From Mortierella sp. BCC40632 (Eukaryota; Mortierellomycota; Mortierellomycetes; Mortierellales; Mortierellaceae): a stretch of DNA of 64,000 bases. The stretch lies in contig WAEK01000008.1 of assembly GCA_011634665.1 (NCBI GenBank), forward strand, positions 1,543,501 to 1,607,500, given 5' to 3'. How positions within the stretch are numbered: the stretch's first letter is position 1; each line of letters begins with the position of its first letter. Below are positions 11,723-21,253 of the stretch, piece after piece. The position numbers and the translations under genes are program-made. Under the pieces are notes generated by a model. The model made no database searches, had not been told where the DNA came from, and saw only the letters and a list, made by a program, of their open reading frames with translations.

Positions 11723-12730
11723 ATGATCAATGACCTTACTACACCAGAATCTTCCCAGAGTGGTAACCCCACTCACCAACCTTCGAATGGTAACCCCATT
11801 CAACATTCTCAAGGCGATAACCCCACCCAACATACACAGTTCACTCTCCCTTCCACCCTCACCCCTCAGGACATCCAAGCCTTGGTGGCAGCTCTGGCCC
11901 CAGCTCTTCGACAGGCTAACGCTACACCTCCAGCAAACGAAGTCAAAGACCCTCACCTTACGACCAATCCGAACGTCCCAATCCTCGAACCCTACGAAAG
12001 GCTTGAAGAGTATCTTCCCAGCTTCAAACATCGACAGGAATTCCATGCCCATCCCAAATGGGACGAAGACGACGGTTACACTGACATTAAACACTTCCCT
12101 CGTGTGCGAGGCGTTGAATACACAGCACCGGTGCTTCCCTCCAACCTCAACACTTCCAAACACCTTCAGAAGAGAGACCAAGAACTTGCTACACTGCAAA
12201 CAAAATTGGCACACCTTACACGACCAATTGATGCGACAGTACATGCCATCCTTTCCTCGACAGCAGCTGATCCAGATGACCCGATCACGTCCAACACTCT
12301 GGAGACGCTGGACATTCTTCGATACAACCTCGCCGCACTCAGCACTGAAATTGGACAACTTCGTACCCAAGCAATTTACAGGGACAAGAATGTCATTCCA
12401 CCAACAGACCCCAACGGAAGGAGCCCAATTCTCACGCACCAGGACTTTATCGACCAACAGAAGTTTACCAAGTCACTTAAGAAAGCGACAGGTCAAAACG
12501 ACAAAGGCAGTTTCAGAGGCAAAAACAGAGGTAACTTCCGGAATAACAATTATGGCAACCAAGGCAACCGTAGTTACGAAGGAAACAACAACGGCACAGA
12601 CAATTCGGGCCAAAGAAACAACAACTCTGCATCAGAGTCTCACCAGCCTCCCAGTGGCGACAGCAACCGCCAGTCTTTTCAGCAAGCCTCGAACCCGAGA
12701 GGACGCGGTCGAGGCCGGGGACGCCAGTAG
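11723..12730 (+). CDS. DIRS ORF1, Gag-like protein with RG-rich tail
   Basis: 335 aa from the ATG at 11723; the frame is open further upstream but without ATG. The N-terminus is Asn/Pro/Gln-rich with short repeats around NPTHQ and NPIQH. The middle (about 80-230) is helical and charged, with LEPYERLEEYLPSFKHR and a segment (LATLQTKLAHLTRPID) that looks coiled. The last 90 residues are Asn/Gly/Arg-rich and finish in RGRGRGRGRQ, an RGG-like nucleic-acid-binding tail. No zinc knuckle is present, which is usual for DIRS Gag. By family knowledge it packages the element RNA. It is uninterrupted, unlike the two downstream ORFs. Its middle recurs as a decayed fragment at 57912-58275. Confidence 0.8.
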   Translation: MINDLTTPESSQSGNPTHQPSNGNPIQHSQGDNPTQHTQFTLPSTLTPQDIQALVAALAPALRQANATPPANEVKDPHLTTNPNVPILEPYERLEEYLPSFKHRQEFHAHPKWDEDDGYTDIKHFPRVRGVEYTAPVLPSNLNTSKHLQKRDQELATLQTKLAHLTRPIDATVHAILSSTAADPDDPITSNTLETLDILRYNLAALSTEIGQLRTQAIYRDKNVIPPTDPNGRSPILTHQDFIDQQKFTKSLKKATGQNDKGSFRGKNRGNFRNNNYGNQGNRSYEGNNNGTDNSGQRNNNSASESHQPPSGDSNRQSFQQASNPRGRGRGRGRQ

Positions 12731-12734
12731 GGGG

Positions 12735-14595
12735 ACGCCTACACAGGTTTCAGGCAGCATGGGAAAAACTCACAGACGAAAACTGGGTTCGTCAAACTAT
12801 CGAAAGTGGATTCAAAATCCCATTCACATCCCTCCCGCCAGACAGTCCTCACCCCAGACACCACCACCCACGACAGAACAAGGAAACGGAAACGATCGAA
12901 ATGGAAATCCTCGCCCTACTAGAAAAAAAACGCGCGATAGAGGAAGCTACCGAAAATGGATTTACGAGCCGAATATTTACGATCCCAAAAAAGACAGGCG
13001 ACTTGAGACCAGTGCTCAATCTCCGACCTCTAAACCAGTATGTACATCAGAAACACTTCAAGATGGAGAGCATAAAGACGGTTTGCAGTTTGATCAACAA
13101 GGGAGACTACATGACCAGTGTGGATCTCCAGGATGCATTCCTCCATGTTCTCATTCACGAGACTTCCAGAAAATACTTACAGTTCCATTGGAAAGGGAAA
13201 CAATACCAGTTCCGCGTGCTACCCTTCGGTCTCTCCTTAGCGCCTTACGTCTTTACGAAGATGCTCAAACCGATCCTCAGATGGGCTCGGCGCAAGGGAA
13301 TAAGGATTACAGCATACCTAGACGATCTACTGATAGTGGCCAGGAACAGGGAGCAGTCCTTGAAGGCAACAAGACAAGTTCTCGACAAGCTGAAGTCGCT
13401 CGGATTCCTAGTGAAAAGAGAGCAAGTCTCATCTGGAACCCACACAGTCGATTTCACACCTGGGCTTCGTGATAGACTCGAAGAAGATGACGCTCGCAGT
13501 ACCCAAAGAAAAGATCCGCGACATCAGGAGAGAAGCCTCCAAGATGGTCAAGAAGAGCAAGATGACGCTGAAAGCCCTCTCGTCCTTCATCGGAAAAGCG
13601 CTCGCTATGACAGCAGCAGTACTACCAGCAAGACTCAGATGCCAGAACCTGGTCCAAGTGAAGAACGAAGCCCTTCAACGGGGGATTTCATGGACGGGAT
13701 CTATTTCACTGACGACACTAGCCCAGGAGGACCTTCAATGGTGGATCGAAGGCTTGCAATCATGGAACGGACTCACATGGATCCATCAACCTCCGGAAGC
13801 AGAGATTTACACCGATGCCTCGGATACAGGATGGGGGATAGTTCAGGATCATCACTCATTGTCAGGAACATGGGACAAACAAATGTCGACGACACATATC
13901 AACTTGAAGGAGCTTATGGTGATATGGTACACAGTCACTCAACCACAGTTTCAAGGAAAGAGACTACTAATTTACTGCGACAACACGACAACGATCGCTT
14001 ACATCAACAAGTTTGGGGGACCCGCTCACCGGAACTGATGGCACTAGCAGACCGAATATGGACACATTGCTTGGAGACAGGAACATCGATCACGACAGCA
14101 TTCGTCCCTTCGGAGTTCAACCCAGCCGACCCTCCCAGCCGTCAATTGCAGAGTCAGTTGGAATGGAGCATCCACCACGACACCTTCCAGAAGATAGACG
14201 AAAAATGGGGACCTCATCACATCGACCTCTTCGCCTCAAGGACCAACACGAAGCTGAAGAACTTTATGTCTTGGAAGTACGATCCGGAAGCAGTAGCACA
14301 GAATGCACTTCAACATTCTTGGAAAGGACTGGGCCGCCTTTACATATGCCCACCATGGAATTTAATCCCGCAGACCCTGCAGAGAATCCAGGAGGAGAAA
14401 CTGACAGCAACGTTGATCACTCCGAATTGGGAGAGCGCGATATGGTATCCAGTGGTGACGAAGATGACTCAGGAATCCCCAACCCCAGTACCACGATCCG
14501 CCGTTCTAACCGCCTCCAGAAAAGACCCAGGGATCATGAGGAAGAACCCGCACTGGTCATTGCTAGCTTGGAACATAAGCGCCGTAGAACGATGA
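12735..14595 (+). pseudogene. DIRS reverse transcriptase-RNase H ORF with two compensating frameshifts
   Basis: The frame opens inside the end of ORF1 and carries a DIRS-like lead-in (WEKLTDENWVRQTI, near 12757). RT motifs follow: FTIPKKTGDLRPVLNLRPLN, the SVDLQDAFLHV block, LPFGLSLAPYVFTK and the catalytic YLDDLL near 13317. Near 13455 the product jumps one frame (LGFVIDSKKM continues there). RNase H in that frame shows YTDASDTGWG, LKELM and YCDNTTT. Near 14015, in a G5 run, the product jumps back, giving FNPADPPSR, then HIDLFASRTNTKLKNF and LYICPPWNLIPQTL, the conserved region downstream of RNase H in DIRS elements, to a stop at 14595. The two shifts restore the original frame. Translation without slippage or editing would not give an active enzyme. 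Confidence 0.85.
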
Positions 14596-15566
14596 TGAGC
14601 AAAGGATACGATGAGTCGGTGGTCAACATCATCAGGGATGCAGAAACAGAAAAATTGAAGCGAAAACGTTACGGTCACACGCAAAGAGCTTTCATAAAAT
14701 GGTGCAAAAGGAAAGAGAACTGGATCCAACAATCCCCGAACCAGCCAACGTCCTAAACTTCCTAGCCTGGGGACATACTCATAAGCGATGGAAAGCATCG
14801 ACAATTTCTACCTATCGTGCACAGCTCACAGGTCTTTTCGAAGATGCTCTGCCTTTCCAACAAGACAGCTACTTCTCCAGTTTTTTCCGTGTCTTACGAG
14901 CCAACGAGACCGACTCGAACAAAGAGATGGATCTAGACATATCCCCGATATTAGATTACTTCCGTTCGCTTCCACCAAACAGTCGAGTATCAGCCGAACT
15001 TCTCACACAGAAGCTATGTTGGTCAATAGGCATGTGCGCATTCCTTCGCCCAAGCGACATCGAACGTATTGATCTGGATGGATGCCAAGTCGAAAAGACA
15101 CTCATACGTCTCCTCATCCTCCGACCAAAAGAGAAGAACAACGGTATCCACAAGAACAAGTTTGTCATCCTCAACGCACTCCCCATCGGACCCAGCCTTG
15201 TGCCCAGTGGAAACATTCAAGACTTATGTCGCCCGGTTCGCTAAGGACCGTCTTGTAGTACCACACCCGACCCAGCCATCGCTCTCATACAACCCTTTGG
15301 TCCGACACGTCAAGCATCATGAGCTCTGTATTTCTGCCCAACGAATCAGTAAACACATCAAGGCCGTCATGTCAAGACTACAACTCCCTCCAGGCGCAAT
15401 CACACCCAAAGCAAGAGCCGCGGGGTCCACGCAAGCCGCGAAGAGAGGAGTCAGCATTGACGACATCATTGCTCAGGGCAATTGGTCGTCGTCTTCTATG
15501 TTTGCGAAATTTTATCGTCTTTCCAGCAAGACGAACTCAAATTTCACCAAAGTTGTCCTTGGCTAG
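14355..15566 (+). pseudogene. DIRS tyrosine recombinase ORF, two frameshifts
   Basis: Overlaps the end of the RT ORF by about 240 bases in another frame, a usual DIRS arrangement. The N-terminal part (14355-14730) is acidic, with basic SNRLQKRPR and HKRRR patches, and reaches the helical core-binding start (YGHTQRAFIKWCKRKE). A shift near 14725 moves to the frame with LNFLAWGHTHKRW and CAFLRPSDIERID, whose Arg is the first catalytic residue. A second shift near 15180 returns to the starting frame, giving CPVETFKTYV, RAAGSTQAAKRG (second Arg region; the canonical His is not obvious) and MFAKFYRLS with the nucleophile Tyr. The enzyme class integrates circular DNA without target duplication. The pair of shifts compensates, as in the RT ORF. 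Confidence 0.8.
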
Positions 15567-15576
15567 TCTCTGAAGC

Positions 15577-15673
15577 CACAGTATAGGGTCGCAGTCCCTA
15601 TGAAGGATAATGGGGAACCAAGACGACAAAGGAAGTCTTGGCTTCATTATCCGAGACTGCGACCCTATACTGT
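15577..15673 (+). repeat. DIRS internal complementary region (ICR)
   Basis: Bases 15577-15610 are the reverse complement of the left end (about 11549-11582). Bases 15611-15673 are the reverse complement of the right end (15820-15882). The two halves abut at GGATAA/TGGGG, which defines the ends of the element. Confidence 0.85.
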
Positions 15674-15778
15674 GTGTAATCCTTCTTTCTTTAATTCCAC
15701 TCGAGATACAAATAAAATAAAGAAAATCTAGCTAGAAATACCTCACTTGGCTATCTCTGGACTCTTCATCTTTCTTTC
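15655..15778 (+). repeat. Direct copy of the DIRS left terminus
   Basis: 124 bases, essentially identical to 11562-11685. Together with the ICR this gives both inverted and split direct copies near the right end. Confidence 0.85.
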
Positions 15779-15819
15779 GCGACTTCATAATACTAAGGCA
15801 AAAGGGTGGAGAGGGTGGG

Positions 15820-15882
15820 ACAGTATAGGGTCGCAGTCTCGGATAATGAAGCCAAGACTTCCTTTGTCGTCTTGGTTCCCCA
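15820..15882 (+). repeat. DIRS right inverted terminus
   Basis: Begins ACAGTATAGGGTCGCAGTC, the inverted form of the left core, and pairs with 15611-15673 of the ICR through to GGTTCCCCA. Confidence 0.85.
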
Positions 15883-16546
15883 AAATTTTGGATTTCTTGG
15901 GATCACGGTGCAGAGTTTAATGCTGCAAACCCACTGTGGTGTGTCCTCTGCATGGGTTTCCCGAGCATGGTCAATAGTGGATGACCTGCAGCTTGCCTTC
16001 ATGTTCCGATGGAAAGAACAAGTCCCGATGGATTGCTAACGATAATCGCTTGGTTTCTTTTCCTCTTGTGGACAGACGCCGCTATTCCTGGGGTCCATGG
16101 GACGATATTGGCTACTAAATCAGAAGCTCACCCGAAAAATGCTCCTTCTTCAGGAGCACAGGGGCAAGTGGACAGATATATCCCTGGGTAAAAAAGGACG
16201 TTGCTCCCCAAGTTGCCACCAATATGCATCTTTTGAGCCTGCAGAAACGCGGCGTGTGTGTTGGGTCGAATTTTTCCTGCAGGACCGACACTTGAACGTA
16301 CATAGACTCCGCGGCCAAGAACGCCACCATGATAGACACACATAGTCCACCTGTCGACCAAGGTGCAGTTCTTGAAGACATGGTCGACTTTCTCCTCAGC
16401 AGCTTTTACTGCACGCAAAAAAAAAAAAAAAAAAAACCAACAAACGAGCCCCTTTATTCTCCTATAGCCCTCACCGTACAGAGGTCAAGGTACCACGCTA
16501 GTACCTAATTCAGTACCTTGCTAGAATTTGTTAGCCACTACCCAAG
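15883..16546. other. Spacer between the two retroelements
   Basis: No gene is supported. Short minus-strand frames near 16115-16418 are open but have no motif I know. An A run lies at about 16417-16436. The sequence does not visibly belong to either element. Confidence 0.5.
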
Positions 16547-16622
16547 TATAACAGGAACGATGGTTGAGAATGAACTGCCGTTTATTAGAGGGTGGTGAGA
16601 GGTATTTATATACTGCTGCACC
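16547..16622 (-). repeat. Terminal direct repeat (3' LTR-like), 76 bp
   Basis: Identical over 76 bases to 22481-22556. On the element strand it contains a TATA-like AGTATATAAATACC followed by AATAAA, a promoter plus polyadenylation layout squeezed into a very short LTR. Confidence 0.8.
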
Positions 16623-16647
16623 TTCCCATTTAAAAAAAAAAAATTAT

Positions 16648-17443
16648 CTAATTACTACGGCTCTGGGGAGGGTTCTCTGGTTGTTGGTTAGGTGGGGGCG
16701 CGTGAGAAGTATGGTCCGCTTCTCTCACGAAGAGTTCCCTGAACAGGGAGGTGTTGGCCATGTATGCCTCCACGTGTTTGTCCAAAAGTTCGCGTTGCTG
16801 ATCCTTGCATGTCGTCGAGCGGTCTTTGCGAACTCTTTTTGTATCCACCTGTTCCGGAAAATACATCAGCGCAAGGTCGTTATACTCTGCTCTCCTTTTT
16901 TTGCTTTGCTGCATTTCTCGAGAACACCCCAGCCTTGTCCATGTCAGTGTCGCAAGTCTTTTCGAACCTCATAGCCATGGCTCTTGAGAATGTTAACTCA
17001 TCCTCGATGGCGAGCATCAACCTTTCGAAAGACAACGGTTTGCGCATATGTCGTGTGTCCCTCAAGTAATTCCATTGTCTCTCCTCTGCCGACAGTGCCG
17101 AGTCGCCTTGCCCCAGTCGTTGGTGCGGTTGTTGCGGGGTCGGCTGCTGTGGCCTGGTCTGTGCCTGCGCTGGCACTGAGGAGGGGGTGGTTTGGTCGTC
17201 CTTGAGGGTGGAAGGGAGGGCGTCATTGGGACAGGGGAGGGGGAGTCGTTGGGGGGGGGGGCAGGTGTCTTTGGGACGGGGGCAGCAGGCGTCTTTGGGA
17301 CGGGGGGGCAGGTGTCTTTGGGACGGGGGTAGCTGTCTTTGGGGGGGGGGCGGCCATTGTGTGTGTGTGTGTGTGTTTTGGTGGTGGTGAGGGTGGTGAG
17401 GTTGATGAGGAGAGAAGAGAGAGAGGTTTGTCGATTTCAGCAT
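16648..17443 (-). pseudogene. Extra ORF between Pol and the 3' repeat of the gypsy element; function unknown
   Basis: Starts at the ATG at 17443 with a His/Pro-rich region containing irregular Pro/Gln/Arg repeats (PPQRQLPPSQRHLPP, then PRPKDTCPPPQRLPLP). A mostly helical charged domain follows (EERQWNYLRDTRHMRKPLSF, then FSRAMAMRFEKT). It stops at 16880, but a second frame overlapping it from 16914 to 16648 continues the same kind of sequence (YNDLALMYFPEQVDTKR, ELLDKHVEAYMANTSLFREL), so one frameshift near 16900 probably splits a protein of about 270 aa. It follows a poly(A) tract on the element strand, in the position where some gypsy elements carry a third ORF. I see no signal peptide or membrane helix, so an envelope protein is unlikely. 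It could instead be an unrelated fragment trapped in the element. Confidence 0.45.
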
Positions 17444-17528
17444 CCATCTATAATTTATACATCTGGTCCCGGCATCCTGATGACATGTCGATTTCTGATT
17501 GGATGCCAGGTTCATCAAGATGATGCCA

Positions 17529-17561
<33 letters not shown>

Positions 17562-17567
<6 letters not shown>

Positions 17568-19391
17568 GTCCAATCCATGTTCTTCCTTGTATCTGTCGAC
17601 AGTCTCCTTGCAGTGGTCGAGGTTGCGGGCCGGTTCCCATGTTGCGTCCTCGTTGTTGTATCCTTTCCATAAGACGAGAAACTGGTGTTGTCTACGGTAC
17701 AAGCGGTAGTTGAGAATTCTCTCTACCTCATATTCCTCCTCGCCGTCGATCAACTCAGGGGTCTGGACGAGGTGGGGCTCGCTGTCCAAGTTCTTCGGGT
17801 GACTCGTGGTAGTGTCGGAACCTGTCCACGTGGAAAACATCATGGATCTTGTAAGTCGGCGGCAACTCAAGACGGAAGGTAACGGGGGAGTGTTGTTCGA
17901 TGATAGTGAAAGGTCCAATAAATCGAGCAAGTAGCTTCTGAGCTCTGGTCTTAACTCCTCTGTCCTTGGGCAAGGTGATATTTTCAGCGTTCAGCATAAC
18001 CTTGTCTCCTACTTTGAAATCATGGTCGCGTCGTCTATGGTCGGAGTTCCACACTTGTCTTTCTTGAGCGAGGCGAATGTTCTCCTGTGTCGTCTTCAAT
18101 ACGTGCTGTTGCTCCTTGACAAAGTCTTCCACGCTTGGCACTGATGATGTTGGTGGTTGTAGCAGTGCGGTTGGAAACGTGGGTGGAAACCGTAGTTCAT
18201 GAAGAAAGGAGAGAAGCCTGTAGTGGGGTTAACAGAGTTGTTGTAAAAGCAAACTCGGCTGCCGGTAATAAAACGTCCCAGTTGGTCTGCTTGTCGTCCG
18301 CGTAAGCCCTTAGTACAGATGTAAGGGTCTGGATAGCCCGTTCGGATTGACCATCCGTCTGCGGGTGGAAAGCGGTCGACAATGCTAATTTAACATCCAT
18401 GAGGCGGTGAAGTTCCTGCCAAAAGTTACTCGTAAACTTGCTGTCGCGGTCTGAGATGATCCTGCGAGGCATGCCATGTAGTCGGAAGATATTATTAAAA
18501 ATATACGGGCGACGTCTGATGCTGTGTCTGTGGTCCTGGAAGGGGCGAAGTGAACTTGTTTAGAGAGTTTGTCCACAAACACCGTGATCGCGTCAAATCC
18601 TTGGTCCGTCTTTGGCAAATGAACCGCGAAATCCATAGTCACTGTATCCCAGCGCTGTTCGGGGGTTTCGTGTGGATGGAGCAAGCCGGCTGGCCTTTGT
18701 CGACTGGGTTTGGATCTTTGACAGCTTTCGCAAGATTCAACATAACGCCTGGTATCATTGGCTATTCGAGGCCAGTAGAAAGAGAGCGTCGGAGGGCATC
18801 GTAAGTCTTGTCGAACCCGAGGTGGCCGGCAATAGCAGAGTCATGGGCATCATGGAGAAGGTCAAGGCGGATGTCGGCTTTGCTAGGGATGCAGATCAGA
18901 TAAACGCCCTTGTGTTCAATACATAACAGTCCCTTGTACAAGGCATAATTTTTGGGCAACTTCCTTCTAAGCAGCTTGCATAGATTGGGCCCAGACGGGG
19001 TCTTCTGAGTACCCATCTATTAGACGTTGTCTCACACTTGGTTCCATTGAGATTTCCAGGTTGTTTATCGTCTTCGGCTCCTCCTCCTGGTGGTCGGGGC
19101 GGCGTGAGAGGGCGTCTGCGATGATGTTTCTTTTCCAGGTTTGTGTTTTACTTCGAAATCATATTCCTGTAGTAGTTCCATCCACCGCGCCTGGCGTCCA
19201 GTGAGTTTGGGTTGTGTCAAGAAGTGTTTCAAGGTATCGTGGTCGGTGTAGACTGTGAACTTGGTGCCATCTAGGTAGTACCTCCAAGTCCTGAGGGCGT
19301 GCACGATCGCAAGCAGCTCCTGCTCATGAGTTCTGTAATTGCGTTCGGCACTGTTCAATTTCCGTGAGGTGAATGCGACAGGTCGGGTCAC
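17562..19391 (-). pseudogene. Gypsy Pol 3' part: RNase H, integrase, GPY/F module, chromodomain; frameshifted
   Basis: RNase H is in 19391-19065 (YRTHEQELLAIVHALRTWRY, VYTDHDTLKHFLTQ, LTGRQARWMELLQEYDF). Integrase follows in several frames: an H-H zinc region start (LLHDAHDSAIAGHLGFDKTY, about 18.8 kb), the first catalytic Asp in TMDFAVHLPKTDQGFD with VFVDKLSKQVHF (about 18.6 kb), the second Asp and Glu in IISDRDSKFTSNFW and HPQTDGQSERAIQTL (18472-18340). The GPY/F-like module reads LLARFIGPFTIIEQ and FHVDRFRHYHESPE (18141-17755). The chromodomain (about 17740-17562) shows YEVERILNYR, FLVLWKGY, TWEP and LDHCKETVDRY. The stop codon TAA is formed by the first bases of a poly(A) run of about 30 on this strand. 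At least three frame changes prevent one continuous product. Confidence 0.85.
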
Positions 19392-19423
19392 ACCTTGTCT
19401 ATCCGTTTGGGCGAGATATCCAC

Positions 19424-21194
19424 CTAGTGCAAATCCAGAGGCATCCGCTCCACAATAGTCGTCAGTGTAGGGTCGAATATTCGTCGTATGGGGGCAGATG
19501 TGATGGCCTTCTTGAGTCTCATAAAAGCCTTTTCATGTTCATCCTCCCAGCAGAAGGATGTCTTGTTTCCTAGGAGGTTGGTCAATGGAAGGGCGATCTC
19601 GGCAAAGTCCTTGACACCTTGATGACAATATTGTGCGAGTCCTACAAACTGTTGGACGTCTTTTTGCTTGGAAGGGCGGGGCCACTCCTGGATGGCTTTG
19701 ATGTGAACAGCACTGATTTGTATTCCTTCTTCCGTGATCGTGTGGCCAAGGAACTCTGTTTGTTTCTGCATGAATGAGCATTTGCTCAGTTTTGCATAGA
19801 GTTGATTTTTTCTTAATAACGCCAGCACCTCTCGAATGTGTTGAAGATGCTCCTCTTTTGTCCTGGAGTAGATGAGTAAGTCGTCAAGATATGAAATGAC
19901 ACTTTTGTCGAGAACAGGGTGAAGAACATTTCTCATCATGGCAGAGAACGAGGCAGGAGCATTAGTCAGACCGAAGGGGATCACGTTCCATTCAAAATGA
20001 CCATATCGACAACGGAAGGCAGTTTTGTGAGTGTGTGGTTCGAATATCCTTTGTTGGTGATAACCTGAGAGGAGATCCAGTTTCGAGAAATATCGTGCTC
20101 CTTGAAGGCGGTCGATAAGCTCATCGATCCTTGGTAGAGGGTGTCTGTTCTTCTTGGTGATCTGATTCAGTCCTCGATAGTCGACACACATACGTAGTGT
20201 GCCCTCTTTTTCCGACAAAAAGTACAGGTGAGCCGAATGGTGAGGTGCTAGGTTTGATGAAACCCTTTTCTAGAAGATCGTCCAGTTGCTTCCTGAGCTC
20301 ATCTAGTTCGGCAATGGACAATCGGATGACTGGTCGAACGGGAGGGTCAGCCATTGGATCAGTCTCTATCTTCATGGCGTCCCCTCGGTCAGGTGGGAGT
20401 CCCGAGGGAAGGGATGTTGGAAAGACATCGGCAAACTCGTTTTGGATGATTGCTGCAACCTCAGGGGAGAGATCGGAGGGGTTGTTTGACCCATGGATCG
20501 GTTGTAGGTTTGCAATAAATAATTCACTACCCGGAAGAGCGACGATATTGCAGAACTTGATGGCGTTGACTCGTTTGCAATGATTGTTACCATGATTGGG
20601 GCTCTTGTCTTTGAGGCCGTCTAGTCTGTCGTTGCATATCCAATGAATATCGCGACCGTTGGATTTAAACTTCACCTCGTTTGTGCGCCAATTGATCATG
20701 GGGTTCACGAGGGCTAGCCAAGGTTTGCCGAGAATAAGGTCATAGTTTTGTAGTGGATAAAGGATCGGTTCCAGGTTGGCCGAATAAGTTTTGTGTGATA
20801 AAACTATGTTGGAAACATGGTTTATGACTGAGACAGAGCCATCCGGCAGAATAACTGGAATGGCAGCGCAAGGGTGGAGGGGAAGAGAATGGCGTTCCTG
20901 AAAGGTATTGCTGAGTACATTTCCTTCTGCTCCTCCATCGATGAGGATGCGAGCAGAGTAGCCATCGATCTTGCCAAGAAAGGTGAGGAGTGTATTTGTC
21001 GTGCTGTTCGATGTAGCCGATTGTAAGCGAATGGCGCGCGCGGCCACGGCGGGTTCTAGAGATGAGAGAGGGTCAGATGGGTCCAGGTCCACTGCCTCAA
21101 TCGACCTAGGTAGAAGGGTGGTTGGCGTGGTACGGGTAGGTGTGACAGGGTCGGAGTAACTGTCGTCAGATTCTTTGAAAAAGTTTACATGCAT
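19424..21194 (-). pseudogene. Gypsy Pol 5' part: aspartic protease and reverse transcriptase; frameshifted
   Basis: The protease lies in the frame from 21194: ARILIDGGAEGNVLS near 20939 aligns with the retropepsin active site, but the usual D-S/T-G is D-G-G, and the downstream hydrophobic-G motif is present (YDLILGKPWL). RT starts in that frame (IRLSIAELDELRKQLDDLLE, GFIKPSTSPFGSPVLFV). It shifts near 20205 to the frame that carries CVDYRGLNQITKKNRHPLP, YFSKLDLLSGYHQ, IPFGLTNAPASF and catalytic YLDDLLIYS (about 19.89 kb), then the thumb (KCSFMQKQTEFLGHTI) and the connection segment (LTNLLGNKTSFCWEDEHEKAF). The Gly replacing Ser/Thr in the protease would be expected to abolish or greatly reduce activity. 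Confidence 0.85.
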
Positions 21195-21253
21195 GAGGAA
21201 TGTTCGAAGGGGAAGTGTTTTGGTTTTGGAGCTTAATTTTTAATTCAGAAGAA

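Larger units (their letters stand above)
11549..15882 (+). mobile_element. DIRS-type tyrosine-recombinase retrotransposon, 4.3 kb, ORFs frameshifted
   Basis: All DIRS hallmarks are visible: a Gag-like ORF with a basic Gly/Arg tail, an overlapping RT-RNase H ORF, an overlapping tyrosine recombinase ORF, no long LTRs, and an internal complementary region (ICR). The left end (from TTATCCTTCATAGG near 11549) and the right end (ending GGTTCCCCA near 15882) share only a short inverted core, GACTGCGACCCTATACTGT. The ICR at 15577-15673 is complementary to both outer ends joined together, as expected for the circular-intermediate model of DIRS-1. Boundaries are set by where complementarity with the ICR stops. 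Both enzymatic ORFs carry frameshifts, so this copy is probably non-autonomous unless the shifts are assembly errors. Confidence 0.9.

Noticed and set aside
11639..12457. 272-codon minus-strand ORF over DIRS ORF1
   Set aside because: Antisense shadow of the Gag-like frame.
11730..13472. 580-codon plus-strand ORF across DIRS ORF1 and RT
   Set aside because: Another frame of the same DNA; RT motifs and the RGG tail lie in other frames.
17534..17578. Poly-Lys N-terminus of the ORF from 17578
   Set aside because: The Lys string is the A run after the Pol stop; the first credible start of the extra ORF is the ATG at 17443.
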